The translations under genes and the position numbers were made by a program. Shown piece by piece: positions 35,300 through 43,511 of a stretch of 64,000 nucleotides of DNA. The notes under the pieces are model-generated. The model had not been told where the DNA came from. It saw only the letters and a program-made list of their open reading frames with translations, and made no database searches. Source of the stretch: Ardenticatenaceae bacterium (GTDB lineage Bacteria; Chloroflexota; Anaerolineae; Promineifilales; Promineifilaceae); NCBI GenBank assembly GCA_020634375.1, contig JACKBX010000002.1:642795-706794 (forward strand), written 5' to 3'. Numbering within the stretch: the stretch's first letter is position 1; each line of letters starts with the position of its first letter.

Positions 35300-36394
35300 T
35301 TATGCGGCTTGCAGCGCCTCGCGTTTTTGGGCGATGGCCGCTTTCATGTCGGAAAAAGCATCGGAGAAGGAGCGCACGCCGTCATCTTGCAGTTGTTGCG
35401 TAATCGCTTCCAGGTCTACGCTGATGTCGTCGAGGTAGGCGATTTGCTCCTCGGCAATGTCCGTATCTTCGGTGAGGGTTTCGGAAACTGTGCCATGATC
35501 GAGAAAGGCGACGACGGTTTTGGGCGGGATGGTGTTGACGGTGTACGGCCCGATGAGTTCGTCCACGTAGAGGGTGTCGGGATAGGCGGGGTTTTTGGTG
35601 CTGGTGCTGGCCCACAACGGCCGTTGCACCTGCGCCCCCTGATCAGCGAAATCCTGCCATAAGTCACTGGAGAAGATGTCTTGGAAACGGCCGTATGCCA
35701 TCTTCGCATTGGCGATGGCAATCTGGCCCTGTAGGGCGATTTCCCCGGCGGCATCGAGGGCCTTGTCAACGGCCGTATCAATGCGGCTGACAAAGAACGA
35801 AGCCACCGAGGCAATTTTGCTCACATCCCCACCATTCTGTGCCAGCTTTTCCACACCGCGTATGTAAGCCATCGCCACCGCTTCATAGTGCGTCAGCGAA
35901 AACATCAGCGTCACATTGACATTAATGCCCTCACTAATCAACTGTTCAAAGGCGGGAATGCCTGCGGGCGTCGCCGGGACTTTAATCATGATATTGGGGC
36001 GGTTCAACGTTTGGAACAGCCGCCGCGCCTCAAGCAGTGTCGCCGTCGTGTCGTGCGCGAGGAAGGGGTCTACTTCGATGCTGACGTACCCATCCAGGCC
36101 ATTCGTGGCCTCGTAAACGGGACGGAAAAGATCGGCAGCGCGGCCAATATCTGCCAATGCCAGCGTTTCGTAAATGGCGTCCACGTCACGACCCTCGGCG
36201 GCTAACTGGCGAATCGCATCGTCGTAATGGGTGCTGCCAGCAATAGCAGCCTTAAAAATAGAGGGGTTTGAGGTCACGCCAACAATGCCGCTGTCTATCA
36301 GGCGCTGCATTTCGCCGGAATCTAAAACGTCACGGCTGATGTTGTCATACCAAATAGATTGCCCCAATTGGAAGAGTTCGTGCAGTCTGGTCAT
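35300..36394 (-). CDS. tal: Transaldolase
   Basis: A 364-residue transaldolase of the longer bacterial (TalB2/TalC-like) type, moving a dihydroxyacetone unit between sugar phosphates in the pentose phosphate pathway. Family marks are 'LGQSIWYDNISRDVL', 'GVTSNPSIFKAAI', 'VSIEVDPFLAHDT', 'RPNIMIKVPATPAGIPA' with the Schiff-base Lys, 'NVTLMFSLTHYEAVA', 'ASVASFFVSRIDTAVD' and 'LWASTSTKNPAYPDTLYVDE'. It lies upstream of pgi as a likely two-gene operon. Confidence 0.95.
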   Translation of the reverse strand: MTRLHELFQLGQSIWYDNISRDVLDSGEMQRLIDSGIVGVTSNPSIFKAAIAGSTHYDDAIRQLAAEGRDVDAIYETLALADIGRAADLFRPVYEATNGLDGYVSIEVDPFLAHDTTATLLEARRLFQTLNRPNIMIKVPATPAGIPAFEQLISEGINVNVTLMFSLTHYEAVAMAYIRGVEKLAQNGGDVSKIASVASFFVSRIDTAVDKALDAAGEIALQGQIAIANAKMAYGRFQDIFSSDLWQDFADQGAQVQRPLWASTSTKNPAYPDTLYVDELIGPYTVNTIPPKTVVAFLDHGTVSETLTEDTDIAEEQIAYLDDISVDLEAITQQLQDDGVRSFSDAFSDMKAAIAQKREALQAA

Positions 36395-36480
36395 ATCATG
36401 TCAATCCTTTGCGGCAGCAACGGCCGTTGCTGCCAACCTATGTCATGTCCACCCACTAGACAAGATGTTAAACGCAAATA

Positions 36481-36915
36481 TTACGCCTGAGACTGCTGCT
36501 TTAATAAATCTCGAATCTCCATCAACAGCTTTTCTTCTGCAGATGGTTCCGGGGGCGCGGGCGGCGCGGGCGCTTCTTCTTCCTTCTTTTGCACATTATT
36601 AATCGCCCGCACAACCAGGAAAACCACAAAAGCAACGATCAGAAAATTGATGACGGCATTGATAAACACACCATAATTAATTGTCGCGGCCCCCGCTTCT
36701 TGTGCAGCAGCCAAACTATCATACTGTCCACCGGACAAATTGATGAACAGGTCACTAAAATTGACATTACCCAGCAGTAACCCAATGGGAGGCATGATAA
36801 TGTCGTTGACTAATGACTTGACAATCGCGCCAAAAGCGCCGCCGATAATGACAGCAATCGCTAAATCAATCACATTGCCGCGTTTGATGAATGCTTTGAA
36901 CTCTTGTAACATCAT
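36481..36915 (-). CDS. mscL: Large-conductance mechanosensitive channel MscL
   Basis: From the paired ATG-ATG at 36915/36912, just behind AGGAG, this encodes about 144 residues. 'LQEFKAFIKRGNVIDLAIAV' with 'IIGGAFGAIVKSLVNDIIMP' is the amphipathic helix and pore-lining TM1. 'INYGVFINAVINFLIVAFVV' with 'FLVVRAINN' is TM2. The C-terminal bundle ('EEKLLMEIRDLLKQQ') follows a Pro/Ala-rich linker. MscL opens under membrane tension to release solutes in osmotic downshock. Upstream in-frame codons (to 36978) are intergenic. Confidence 0.95.
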   Translation of the reverse strand: MMLQEFKAFIKRGNVIDLAIAVIIGGAFGAIVKSLVNDIIMPPIGLLLGNVNFSDLFINLSGGQYDSLAAAQEAGAATINYGVFINAVINFLIVAFVVFLVVRAINNVQKKEEEAPAPPAPPEPSAEEKLLMEIRDLLKQQSQA

Positions 36916-36974
36916 TTGCTCCTTCCTGAAGTGGTTTGCAACGGCCGTTTCCGCTGCGGCCACTATTTTAAGTG

Positions 36975-37004
36975 GCAAGTTTGCAAGTTTGCAAGTATGT
37001 ATTT
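36975..37004. repeat. Short GCAAGTTT tandem repeat
   Basis: GGCAAGTTTGCAAGTTTGCAAGTATG sits between mscL and the GNAT gene. The same word recurs at 43281-43310 and, more weakly, at 51421-51460. Confidence 0.6.
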
Positions 37005-37022
37005 ATCACTCACCACTCGCTT

Positions 37023-37460
37023 ATGATACGGCCGTTTCAACCCTCAGACCAATCCGCTGTCCAGGCTCTCATCCTTACTGGGCTGGCCGAACGGTGGGGC
37101 ACACTAGACCCCACCCTCAACCCTGATCTGCATGATATACACAGCAGTTACATCGCCAGCGGTGGCGCATTCTTTGTTGTAGAAGAAGCGGGCGTCATCA
37201 TCGGCACCGGAGCGCTTATTCCTGAAGGCCCAGGCGTGGGACGCATTGTGCGCGTTTCTGTCAGTGCAAAACAGCGCGGGCACGGGCTGGGCCGTGCCAT
37301 CACAGAGCAGCTTATCGCCGAAGGACAGCGACGCGGCTACCACACCCTGCTTGTAGAAACCAACGACGACTGGTACAGCGCCTTACACCTGTACCAAAGC
37401 TGCGGCTTTATACCCTATGATCACCGGGATGGGGATGTGCATATGAAAATGGTCATCTAA
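37023..37460 (+). CDS. GNAT family N-acetyltransferase
   Basis: From ATG 37023 a 145-residue single-domain GNAT: 'MIRPFQPSDQSAVQALI' (N-terminal strand/helix), 'FFVVEEAGVIIGTGALI', the acetyl-CoA pyrophosphate loop 'VRVSVSAKQRGHGLGRAITE' (Q/RxxGxG/A as QRGHGLG), then 'LLVETNDDWYSALHLYQSCG' and 'FIPYD'. The substrate is unknown. An ACGGCCGT octamer overlaps codons 3-5. A strong bidirectional hairpin follows the stop. Confidence 0.9.
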   Translation: MIRPFQPSDQSAVQALILTGLAERWGTLDPTLNPDLHDIHSSYIASGGAFFVVEEAGVIIGTGALIPEGPGVGRIVRVSVSAKQRGHGLGRAITEQLIAEGQRRGYHTLLVETNDDWYSALHLYQSCGFIPYDHRDGDVHMKMVI

Positions 37461-37465
37461 ACCCC

Positions 37466-37501
37466 AAGAAACTGAGTTTTTCCAAAAAAACTCAGTTTCT
37501 T
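37466..37501. terminator. Bidirectional hairpin terminator
   Basis: AAGAAACTGAGTTTTT and its complement form a perfect 16-bp stem around a 4-base loop, five bases after the GNAT stop. The A- and T-rich ends of the stem supply the T tract. Confidence 0.8.
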
Positions 37502-37549
37502 CGTCTCTAAAAAAGATAAGCATTGGCTTATGAAAACGGCCGTTTCCAT

Positions 37550-37577
37550 TTGGCAGTGGTATCGTTCTGGCTATAAT
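37550..37577 (+). promoter_or_regulatory. Candidate sigma-70 promoter for the C39-like/TPR genes
   Basis: TTGGCA (37550-37555), a 16-base spacer and TATAAT (37572-37577) lie about 139 bases before the first C39-like start. The leader that follows contains imperfect CACGAAG/CTTCGTG inverted repeats. Confidence 0.5.
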
Positions 37578-37715
37578 GCCATCGTTTTGCTGGCAAATTG
37601 CGAGTTCATCGAAAAAACCACGAAGAAAAGAAGACCACAAAGGAATTAACAGAGAAACTTCGTGCCCTTCGTGTCTTTGTAGTAGCTTTTTTCGGCAAAG
37701 TCAAATTGTGAATTT

Positions 37716-39050
37716 ATGAAAAAACGCGGGTTACTTCTGCTGCTGCCAATGGTTTTACTCGTCGGGCTGATTTTCTCAGTCCCGGCCATCTTGCGTGCTA
37801 CCCCCAGCCGCTACGTGGCACGACTGCCCGAACCCCTGCAAAAACTAGGCGCACCCCGCGAGCAAGCCCCCCTTTTGCCCACAGCCGCACCGCCTGTAAA
37901 CGCGGCCGCACTCCTCGCGCCCACCCCTACATCAACAGCCAGCCCATTGGTTGAACCCGTCACCTTCACTCCGGTTCCTACCATCACGCCCGGCGGCGAA
38001 AGCGAACCGCCAACCAGCACGCCTACCCCGATCCCCTCGCCCACACTCCCGCCAACAGCCACCCCTGTACCCATCCCCGCAGAGGCGCGGCTCACCGGCA
38101 TTACACACAAATTCCAAACCTGGAACAACTGCGGCCCGGCCACACTGGCAATGACGTTGAGCTATTTTGGCGAATACTTCACCCAAGACCAAACGGCCGC
38201 CGTGCTCAAACCCAATCCCGAAGACCGCAACGTCAGCCCCTGGGAAATGACCGCCTTCGTCAATGAGCAAACCGATTTACAAGCATTGTTCCGCGTCAAT
38301 GGGACGCGCTATACCGTGCAGAGGCTGCTGGCAAATGGTATTCCCGTCATTGTGGAAATTGGCATCGACCCACCGGGCGAATACCGCTGGCTGGGCTGGT
38401 ACGGCCATTACTTGCTGCTGGTAGCCTACGATGATGCGGCGGAGCAATTTTGGGTATACGATTCCTGGTTTGGCACAAGTGAGGAGCCGCTGGCAAATGC
38501 GAATGCAGACGGCCGTATCCTCACCTATGACGAGTTCGAAACCTATTGGCCGCACTTTAACCGTAATTACATTGTGCTGTACGAACCGCAGCAGGCCGCG
38601 CCGGTAGCAGACATCATCGGTAACGACATGGACGACGCAGTGATGTGGGAACACGCTTTGCAGCACGTACAAACGGAAACGGCCGTCACCCCCGACAACG
38701 CCTTCAACTGGTTCAACCTGGGCACGATTTACAATGCCCTGGGCCAATATGCCAACGCCGCCACCGCTTTCGATCAGGCCCGCGCCGTTGGCTTGCCCTG
38801 GCGTATGCTCTGGTATCAGTTTGGGCCATATGAAGCGTATTATGAGAACGGCCGTTACGAAGACATCATCCTCCTCGCCGACACCACCCTGAAAGACCGA
38901 CCCTACTTTGAAGAGTCATACTACTACAAAGGGCTGGCCCTTGCCGCCCTGGGCGACGATGATGCCGCCCGCGAAAATCTGCAAAAAGCCGCCGACTTCA
39001 ACCCCAACTTCGCCCCCGCTGCGGCTGCTTTAGCTGAATTAGGAGAGTAA
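37716..39050 (+). CDS. Exported C39-like cysteine peptidase-fold protein with TPR repeats (copy 1)
   Basis: A 444-residue protein: signal/anchor 'LLLLLPMVLLVGLIFSVPAI', a Pro/Thr-rich linker (about 50-125), then a C39_2 papain-like domain, then TPRs. The catalytic set is visible: Cys in 'FQTWNNCGPATLAMTLSYFG', His in 'WYGHYLLLVAYDD' and Asp in 'YDSWFG'. 'KPNPEDRNVSPWEMTAFVNE' is shared with the next gene. The TPR part has 'NAFNWFNLGTIYNALGQYAN' and 'YYYKGLALAALGDDDAAREN'. It probably sits outside the membrane; whether it cleaves a peptide or only binds is unknown. Tandem with a close paralogue. Confidence 0.85.
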   Translation: MKKRGLLLLLPMVLLVGLIFSVPAILRATPSRYVARLPEPLQKLGAPREQAPLLPTAAPPVNAAALLAPTPTSTASPLVEPVTFTPVPTITPGGESEPPTSTPTPIPSPTLPPTATPVPIPAEARLTGITHKFQTWNNCGPATLAMTLSYFGEYFTQDQTAAVLKPNPEDRNVSPWEMTAFVNEQTDLQALFRVNGTRYTVQRLLANGIPVIVEIGIDPPGEYRWLGWYGHYLLLVAYDDAAEQFWVYDSWFGTSEEPLANANADGRILTYDEFETYWPHFNRNYIVLYEPQQAAPVADIIGNDMDDAVMWEHALQHVQTETAVTPDNAFNWFNLGTIYNALGQYANAATAFDQARAVGLPWRMLWYQFGPYEAYYENGRYEDIILLADTTLKDRPYFEESYYYKGLALAALGDDDAARENLQKAADFNPNFAPAAAALAELGE

Positions 39051-39059
39051 AGCCGGTGA

Positions 39060-39135
39060 TCAGTAGTCAGTAGTCAATGGATGTAGGCCATACCGAATAC
39101 TGTTTACTGAATACTGAATACCGTTCCCCGGCAAC
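39060..39135. repeat. Inverted heptamer arrays (CAGTAGT / ACTGAAT type) between paralogues
   Basis: CAGTAGT-type units are followed by ACTGTTT, ACTGAAT, ACTGAAT units in the complementary sense; imperfect hairpin potential between the two C39-like genes. Confidence 0.7.
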
Positions 39136-39143
39136 TGAAAACT

Positions 39144-40517
39144 ATGAGTAAAAAACTACGCAACATCATTTTGATCATCGCCTTTCTACAAGTGATGGCG
39201 ACCATTGGCATCTTTGCCCTGCCGCGTGCTGTGCGTGCCCTGCCGGGCGAATATTACGTGCGGCTGCAAAACAATCCCCTCACCTCTGGGATGATGCACA
39301 TGATTACCACGCCAATCCCGACGGCGCTGCCCGTTGCGGCCTCTGCCCCCATCGTCAACGCCTCAACAACCAATCTGCAAATTCCCGGATTGGATGAGCA
39401 GCAGCCCACACCATTCCCCACGCCGCAGCCGCTTGCGACACCGGCTGCGATTGCTGGCGCAACACCAGAGCCAACGGCCGTTCCCACCAACATCCCCACG
39501 CCACGCCCCACCCTGACACCCCCGCCTGCCTCTGTCATTTTGGAAGGCGTGCCCTCAGAAGTACAGGGCTTTAACAACTGCGGCCCGGCCAACCTCACCA
39601 TTGTCCTCGACTATCACGGCGACGATACCACGCAAGAGGAAGCCGCCGCTTACCTGAAACCAAACAAAGAAGACCGCAACGTCAGCCCCTGGCAGATTAG
39701 CGATTACGTGAATGAGTTCACCTCGCTGCGCTCCACCATCCACAGCGGCGGCAACTTGGAGATGATCAAGCAGTTCATCGCCGCCGGGCTGCCCGTTGTG
39801 ATCGAAAAAGGGTATGAGCCAAACAATGCCGAAGGCTGGTACGGCCATTATCTCACGGTGTATGGTTATGATGATGGGAAACAGGAAATTTACACCCGTG
39901 ACACGAACCTGGGACCGTTTGACGGCCGTCCGCGCGTTGACAGCTACGAAGACTTTACCTACTGGTGGCAGCAGTTCAACTACACGTTTTACGTGGTATA
40001 CGAACCATCCCAGGAAGATTTAGTCATGTCCATTGTGCCGCCAGAGCTGCAAGAATGGCAAAGCATGTGGGAATACACTGCCGAACTGGCCCGCCAGGAA
40101 GCGGCCAAAGACCCGGATGACGTTTTCGCCTGGTTCAACCTGGGTGTCAGCCTGACACGCATCGCCGAACGCACTGGCGACGCCGCCCTGTATGAAGAGG
40201 CCGCGCTAAACTTCGACAAAGCCCGCGACATCGGCTTGCCGCCGCGTGCCCTCTACTACGAACACCGCCCGCTGATGGCCTATCTGCGCTCCGGACGCAT
40301 TGATGACGTGCTGGAATTGACGGACGCGCTGCTAGAAACCACTGGCGGCCCCTGGATTGAAGAAATCCACTGGTATCGCGGCCACGCCCTCGCCGCACAG
40401 GGCAAATTGACTCTCGCCGCCGAATCGTATCGCCTGGCGTTGGAAGTTAACCCCAACTTCTATCCCGCCCAACTGTCGCTGGATTGGGTCAATTCTGAGT
40501 TAAACGGAGGGGGTTAG
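39144..40517 (+). CDS. Exported C39-like cysteine peptidase-fold protein with TPR repeats (copy 2)
   Basis: A 457-residue paralogue of the preceding gene with the same order. Signal/anchor ('IILIIAFLQVMATIGIFALP'), Pro/Thr-rich linker, C39_2 domain with Cys in 'GFNNCGPANLTIVLDYHG', 'KPNKEDRNVSPWQISDYVNE', His in 'WYGHYLTVYGYDDG' and Asp in 'TRDTNLG', then TPRs ('DVFAWFNLGVSLTRIAERTG', 'IHWYRGHALAAQGKLTLAAE'). The paralogues are well diverged outside motifs, so the duplication is old. Both probably act on exported or surface peptides. Confidence 0.85.
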   Translation: MSKKLRNIILIIAFLQVMATIGIFALPRAVRALPGEYYVRLQNNPLTSGMMHMITTPIPTALPVAASAPIVNASTTNLQIPGLDEQQPTPFPTPQPLATPAAIAGATPEPTAVPTNIPTPRPTLTPPPASVILEGVPSEVQGFNNCGPANLTIVLDYHGDDTTQEEAAAYLKPNKEDRNVSPWQISDYVNEFTSLRSTIHSGGNLEMIKQFIAAGLPVVIEKGYEPNNAEGWYGHYLTVYGYDDGKQEIYTRDTNLGPFDGRPRVDSYEDFTYWWQQFNYTFYVVYEPSQEDLVMSIVPPELQEWQSMWEYTAELARQEAAKDPDDVFAWFNLGVSLTRIAERTGDAALYEEAALNFDKARDIGLPPRALYYEHRPLMAYLRSGRIDDVLELTDALLETTGGPWIEEIHWYRGHALAAQGKLTLAAESYRLALEVNPNFYPAQLSLDWVNSELNGGG

Positions 40518-40526
40518 CCAATAGAC

Positions 40527-40560
40527 AAATCGTCAATCGTATATCGTCAATCGTCAATTA
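40527..40560. repeat. Heptamer array (TCGTCAA type) replacing a start region
   Basis: Units TCGTCAA, TCGTATA, TCGTCAA, TCGTCAA and TTA abut the conserved N-terminus of the histidine phosphatase. No ATG, GTG or TTG remains in frame between the array and the LVRHS motif. Confidence 0.75.
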
Positions 40561-41105
40561 TCCTCGTTCGTCATTCGGCGGTGGTGCAGCAGCCGGGCGC
40601 GCCTGCGAATGAGTGGCGGTTGTCGGAAAACGGCCGTACCCTTGCCGCCCAACTCGCTCCTGAATTACGGCCGTATACCCCCACGCGCATCATCACCAGC
40701 GAGGAGGCGAAGGCAGCGGAGACGGGGCAGCTTATTGCCGCTGAATTAGGACTACCCTGGCACACTGCACCCGGCTTGCAGGAACATGACCGGCGCGGTG
40801 TGCCTTTTTTTGCCACGCGAGAGGCGTTTGAAACGGCCGTTGCCCACTTCTTCGCCCACCCTAACCAGCTTGTCTTTGGCAATGAGACGGCGGCACAAGC
40901 ATTGGGGAGGATGGAAATGGCCGTTGCCGCCCAACGCGCCGCCTATCCCCACGACACCCTCATCCTCGTCACACACGGAACCGTGCTCACCCTCTACTGC
41001 TGCCACCGCAACCCACAGCTTGACCCCCTCACCTTCTGGCGCAGCCTCACCCTGCCCTGGTGGGGCATTATCAGGGATCAGAAGCCAGTATTCGGTAATC
41101 AGTAG
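40557..41105 (+). CDS. Histidine phosphatase (phosphoglycerate-mutase-like) with missing conventional start
   Basis: The frame reads 'IILVRHSAVVQQPG' from 40557, the strand and phospho-acceptor His of the family (RHS instead of RHG). It continues with 'TRIITSEEAKAAETGQLIA', 'LGLPWHTAPGLQEHDR' and 'TLILVTHGTVLTLY', which carries the second catalytic His. The first usable start codon (GTG 40581) lies after the RHS motif and would remove the nucleophile. Either a rare ATT/ATC start is used, the gene was disabled when the heptamer array replaced its start, or a base is missing. The enzyme would be small and cytosolic, with unknown substrate. Confidence 0.72.
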   Translation: MILVRHSAVVQQPGAPANEWRLSENGRTLAAQLAPELRPYTPTRIITSEEAKAAETGQLIAAELGLPWHTAPGLQEHDRRGVPFFATREAFETAVAHFFAHPNQLVFGNETAAQALGRMEMAVAAQRAAYPHDTLILVTHGTVLTLYCCHRNPQLDPLTFWRSLTLPWWGIIRDQKPVFGNQ

Positions 41106-41149
41106 CCAGTCATCAGTGAAAGGAAGACCGGGAGCTATGAATGTCGTAG

Positions 41150-41357
41150 ATTCTTCGGGATGGCTTGCGAAGAGTTGAGCCTCCAGGAACCGCCTCATTG
41201 CGGCTTCTAGGTCGTGTAAACGATTGTTCCGCCCCAAAAGCTCCACCAATTCCCGCGTCTTTGCCGTTTTCGTCTGACCGGGTAAATCCTCGTAAAAGAT
41301 AGTATTAAGAATGAAGCGCATATTCCACGTTTTTTCTGGCTTCTGATGTATACTCAC
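41150..41357 (-). pseudogene. Remnant of an effector-associated-domain (EAD1-like) gene
   Basis: The minus strand from 41357 reads 'MRFILNTIFYEDLPGQTKTA' and 'KTRELVELLGRNNRLHDLEA', closely following the 'YxxLPGxxKxxKARELVxxL' pattern of EAD1-like death-fold adaptor domains found beside caspase, trypsin and NTPase effectors. The usual upstream 'FxxxELRxLCFDLGV' half is missing and no effector domain follows. The frame stays open into the antisense of the phosphatase gene, which is not meaningful. I read it as a truncated leftover in a 340-base gap that otherwise contains CAGTAAT-type heptamers. Confidence 0.45.
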
Positions 41358-41445
41358 ACGATCTAATTCACAGCTTTACATAAAATGAGGGCTGTAGGAA
41401 CTATTTTTTGGGGGGAAAATTCAGCCAATTTAAAGAGGGATTTCA

Positions 41446-42903
41446 ATGAATATTCCATTCAACTCAATGTATGGTTTTTTAAGTACCACAGCTATTGTTC
41501 TAGGAATTTTTCTTGTTCTCGCCGGTACAGGTATTGTTCACTGGGAATCATTGACTGTGGAACGCGGCAGAAGAACACTAGGAGTTGGAGTTTTATTTAT
41601 AATTCTCGGCATTATTTTTATGAGAGTTGATTCGCGATCTGGGTCAACAGTTCAAGTAACCGTCGTCACGCCACAGGCCCCAATAACAACCCAAACATAT
41701 GGAATTACATCTGCACCGATAACTACAGAACCATCAGAAACCCCAACTGAAATTCAAACATCACCCACTCCCCCAGAAATAACCTCAACCCCAACTATAG
41801 CTTTCACCTCTACGCCATCTATAAATGAACAAACATTAGTTTTAGATGGCGGTAATTTACAGCGAACCAGTGATTATGGTGCAGGATTAACTCCAAAACT
41901 AAAAGGAGAGAGATGGCGTTCTGCAGTAGACAATTTCGCCGTTCACTCCAATCCCATATTTGTAAATGGCACTTTATATTTTGGCACGGGCAATTATCAA
42001 AGTGAAGCAGGTGCTTTTTATGCAATCGAGGCTTTAACTGGTCACCGGCTCTGGAAAAAGTCTTTGGATAGAGGCGCAATGGACGGGGCCGCCTATTTCA
42101 ATAACAAGGTGTTTTTTGGTGATACAGGTGGAATCATTTATGCACTAGATGCCGAAACCGGCGAAGATATTTGGCGTTTTCCTGCTGGAGGTAGCATATA
42201 TTCCTCTCCAACTATCTATGATGGTTTACTTTTCTTAGGCAATACAAATGGCAATTTGTTTGTTCTTGATCCAGAGAGTGGCGTCATAGACAAAACATAC
42301 CAAGAATTAGGCGGAACTGTTCGCTCTCTTGTCGTTGCGGACAATACTCTTTACGCTGCCGCAGGATCAAATTTGTACAAAATCAATGAAGAAGGCAACC
42401 AACTCGACCTTATATTTTCTGCAGAGGAATATTTGTTACGTCCACCTGTATTTAGGGATAGTGTTTTATACATTGTGGTTACTTTACCGGGAGAAGAAAA
42501 TCATAGTCTTGTCTATGCTCTTGAGACTGATGGTGATGAAATATGGGAAACGCCCTATGACATATCTGGTAAGGTAGATACAGATCACGCTGTTTCCGAA
42601 AACGCTGTCTTAGTTAGTACAACGGATGGTATTTTATATGCTATCAATAGGTTTTCAGGTCAAGAATTATGGCAATTTGAGACGAGTGGTGAAATTAGAT
42701 CTTCTCCCACCATTGTAAATAACATCGCATATTTTGGCAGTTGGCCAAATAGAATTTATGGTTTGGATATAGAAACAGGCAATATTTTTGCACAATACGA
42801 TATTCAAGATGATATGGGTGGCCTTTGGTACGGTGACTGTATCATTGTAGACGGGACCCTTTACATCGGTACAAGTTCGCATGTGATGTTGGCTATTCGT
42901 TAA
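41446..42903 (+). CDS. Membrane-anchored PQQ-type beta-propeller protein (BamB-like repeats)
   Basis: A 485-residue protein with two N-terminal hydrophobic segments ('TTAIVLGIFLVLAGTGIV', 'LGVGVLFIILGIIFM'), a Thr/Pro-rich linker (about 70-130) and a seven- or eight-bladed propeller of PQQ_2 repeats. Blades are marked by 'GAFYAIEALTGHRLWKKS', 'GIIYALDAETGEDIWRFPAG', 'GNLFVLDPESG', 'GILYAINRFSGQELWQFETS' and 'NRIYGLDIETGN'. AGAGGG precedes the ATG. No enzyme residues for a quinoprotein dehydrogenase are evident, so scaffolding or binding is more likely. The DNA is AT-rich and octamer-free. Confidence 0.85.
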   Translation: MNIPFNSMYGFLSTTAIVLGIFLVLAGTGIVHWESLTVERGRRTLGVGVLFIILGIIFMRVDSRSGSTVQVTVVTPQAPITTQTYGITSAPITTEPSETPTEIQTSPTPPEITSTPTIAFTSTPSINEQTLVLDGGNLQRTSDYGAGLTPKLKGERWRSAVDNFAVHSNPIFVNGTLYFGTGNYQSEAGAFYAIEALTGHRLWKKSLDRGAMDGAAYFNNKVFFGDTGGIIYALDAETGEDIWRFPAGGSIYSSPTIYDGLLFLGNTNGNLFVLDPESGVIDKTYQELGGTVRSLVVADNTLYAAAGSNLYKINEEGNQLDLIFSAEEYLLRPPVFRDSVLYIVVTLPGEENHSLVYALETDGDEIWETPYDISGKVDTDHAVSENAVLVSTTDGILYAINRFSGQELWQFETSGEIRSSPTIVNNIAYFGSWPNRIYGLDIETGNIFAQYDIQDDMGGLWYGDCIIVDGTLYIGTSSHVMLAIR

Positions 42904-43091
42904 GGAACAACGTCATGGCTCTTTGCAATAGAAAACAAACCGGACAAGTAAGCGAACAACGGCCGCAGCTACTCCAGCAAACAGATAGTCATTCACAACG
43001 ATAGCGACGACCCTAACAAGGCTAAAATCCTGGCGTAAAGCGGTCAGAGCACACCGCGATGTAACGAACGGTCACTACGGTTATTATTCAG

Positions 43092-43216
43092 CTAAAGTAT
43101 CGTAAGATTAGTCCACTCTCCAGTTTCCGATGGCAGTTCGGTCAACCGCATGCTGCCCAGATCCAGTTCTCAACGGCCGCTTTCTCAATCAGTTCCAGTA
43201 ACTCTTGTTGGTTCAT
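43092..43216 (-). pseudogene. N-terminal remnant of a leucine-rich-repeat protein
   Basis: From ATG 43216 the minus strand reads 'MNQQELLELIEKAAVENW'. After a one-base shift it reads 'LDLGSMRLTELPSETGEW' then 'TNLTIL' and a stop at 43092. This is the usual start of LRR (often Roc-GTPase) proteins, 'ELLxLIExAAxExWxxLDLSxxxLTELPPEIGxL'. Only one LRR unit remains. The flanking 42904-43091 contains nothing I recognise. Confidence 0.6.
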
Positions 43217-43350
43217 ACCCATCCCTCGTTGGTCTTGTGTACCAGACTCTACGGGCATTTATACCACAAATACAAGCGGGAGGTTTGCAAGTTTGCAAGC
43301 GGCAAGTAAGGGGCTTGTATGCCATTCAAATTGGGTTTGGCAGGCAGCTT

Positions 43351-43469
43351 GGGTTTGGCGGTTTGGGTTTGGCGGTTTGGGTTTGGCGGTTTGGGTTTGG
43401 CGGTTTGGGTTTGGCGGTTTGGGTTTGGCGGTTTGGGTTTGGCGGTTTGGGTTTGGCGGCGCCAAACCC
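43351..43469. repeat. 14-bp G-rich tandem satellite ending in a hairpin
   Basis: Seven exact units of GGGTTTGGCGGTTT (43351-43448) and a partial eighth run into GGGTTTGGC-GGC-GCCAAACCC, a perfect 9-bp stem with a 3-base loop. The plus strand carries about fifteen closely spaced GG/GGG runs, so G-quadruplex folding is possible. Confidence 0.92.
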
Positions 43470-43490
43470 CTACATGTGATGGGTTTGTAG

Positions 43491-43511
43491 GGGCAAGGCG
43501 ATGCCTTGCCC
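43491..43511. repeat. Small perfect hairpin (9-bp stem, 3-base loop)
   Basis: GGGCAAGGC-GAT-GCCTTGCCC, 21 bases after the hairpin that ends the 14-bp satellite and with the same geometry. Confidence 0.7.

Noticed and set aside
40752..41150. Continuation of the EAD1-like frame antisense to the histidine phosphatase
   Set aside because: Only the first 60-70 residues look like a domain; the rest is the complement of heptamer repeat and phosphatase codons.
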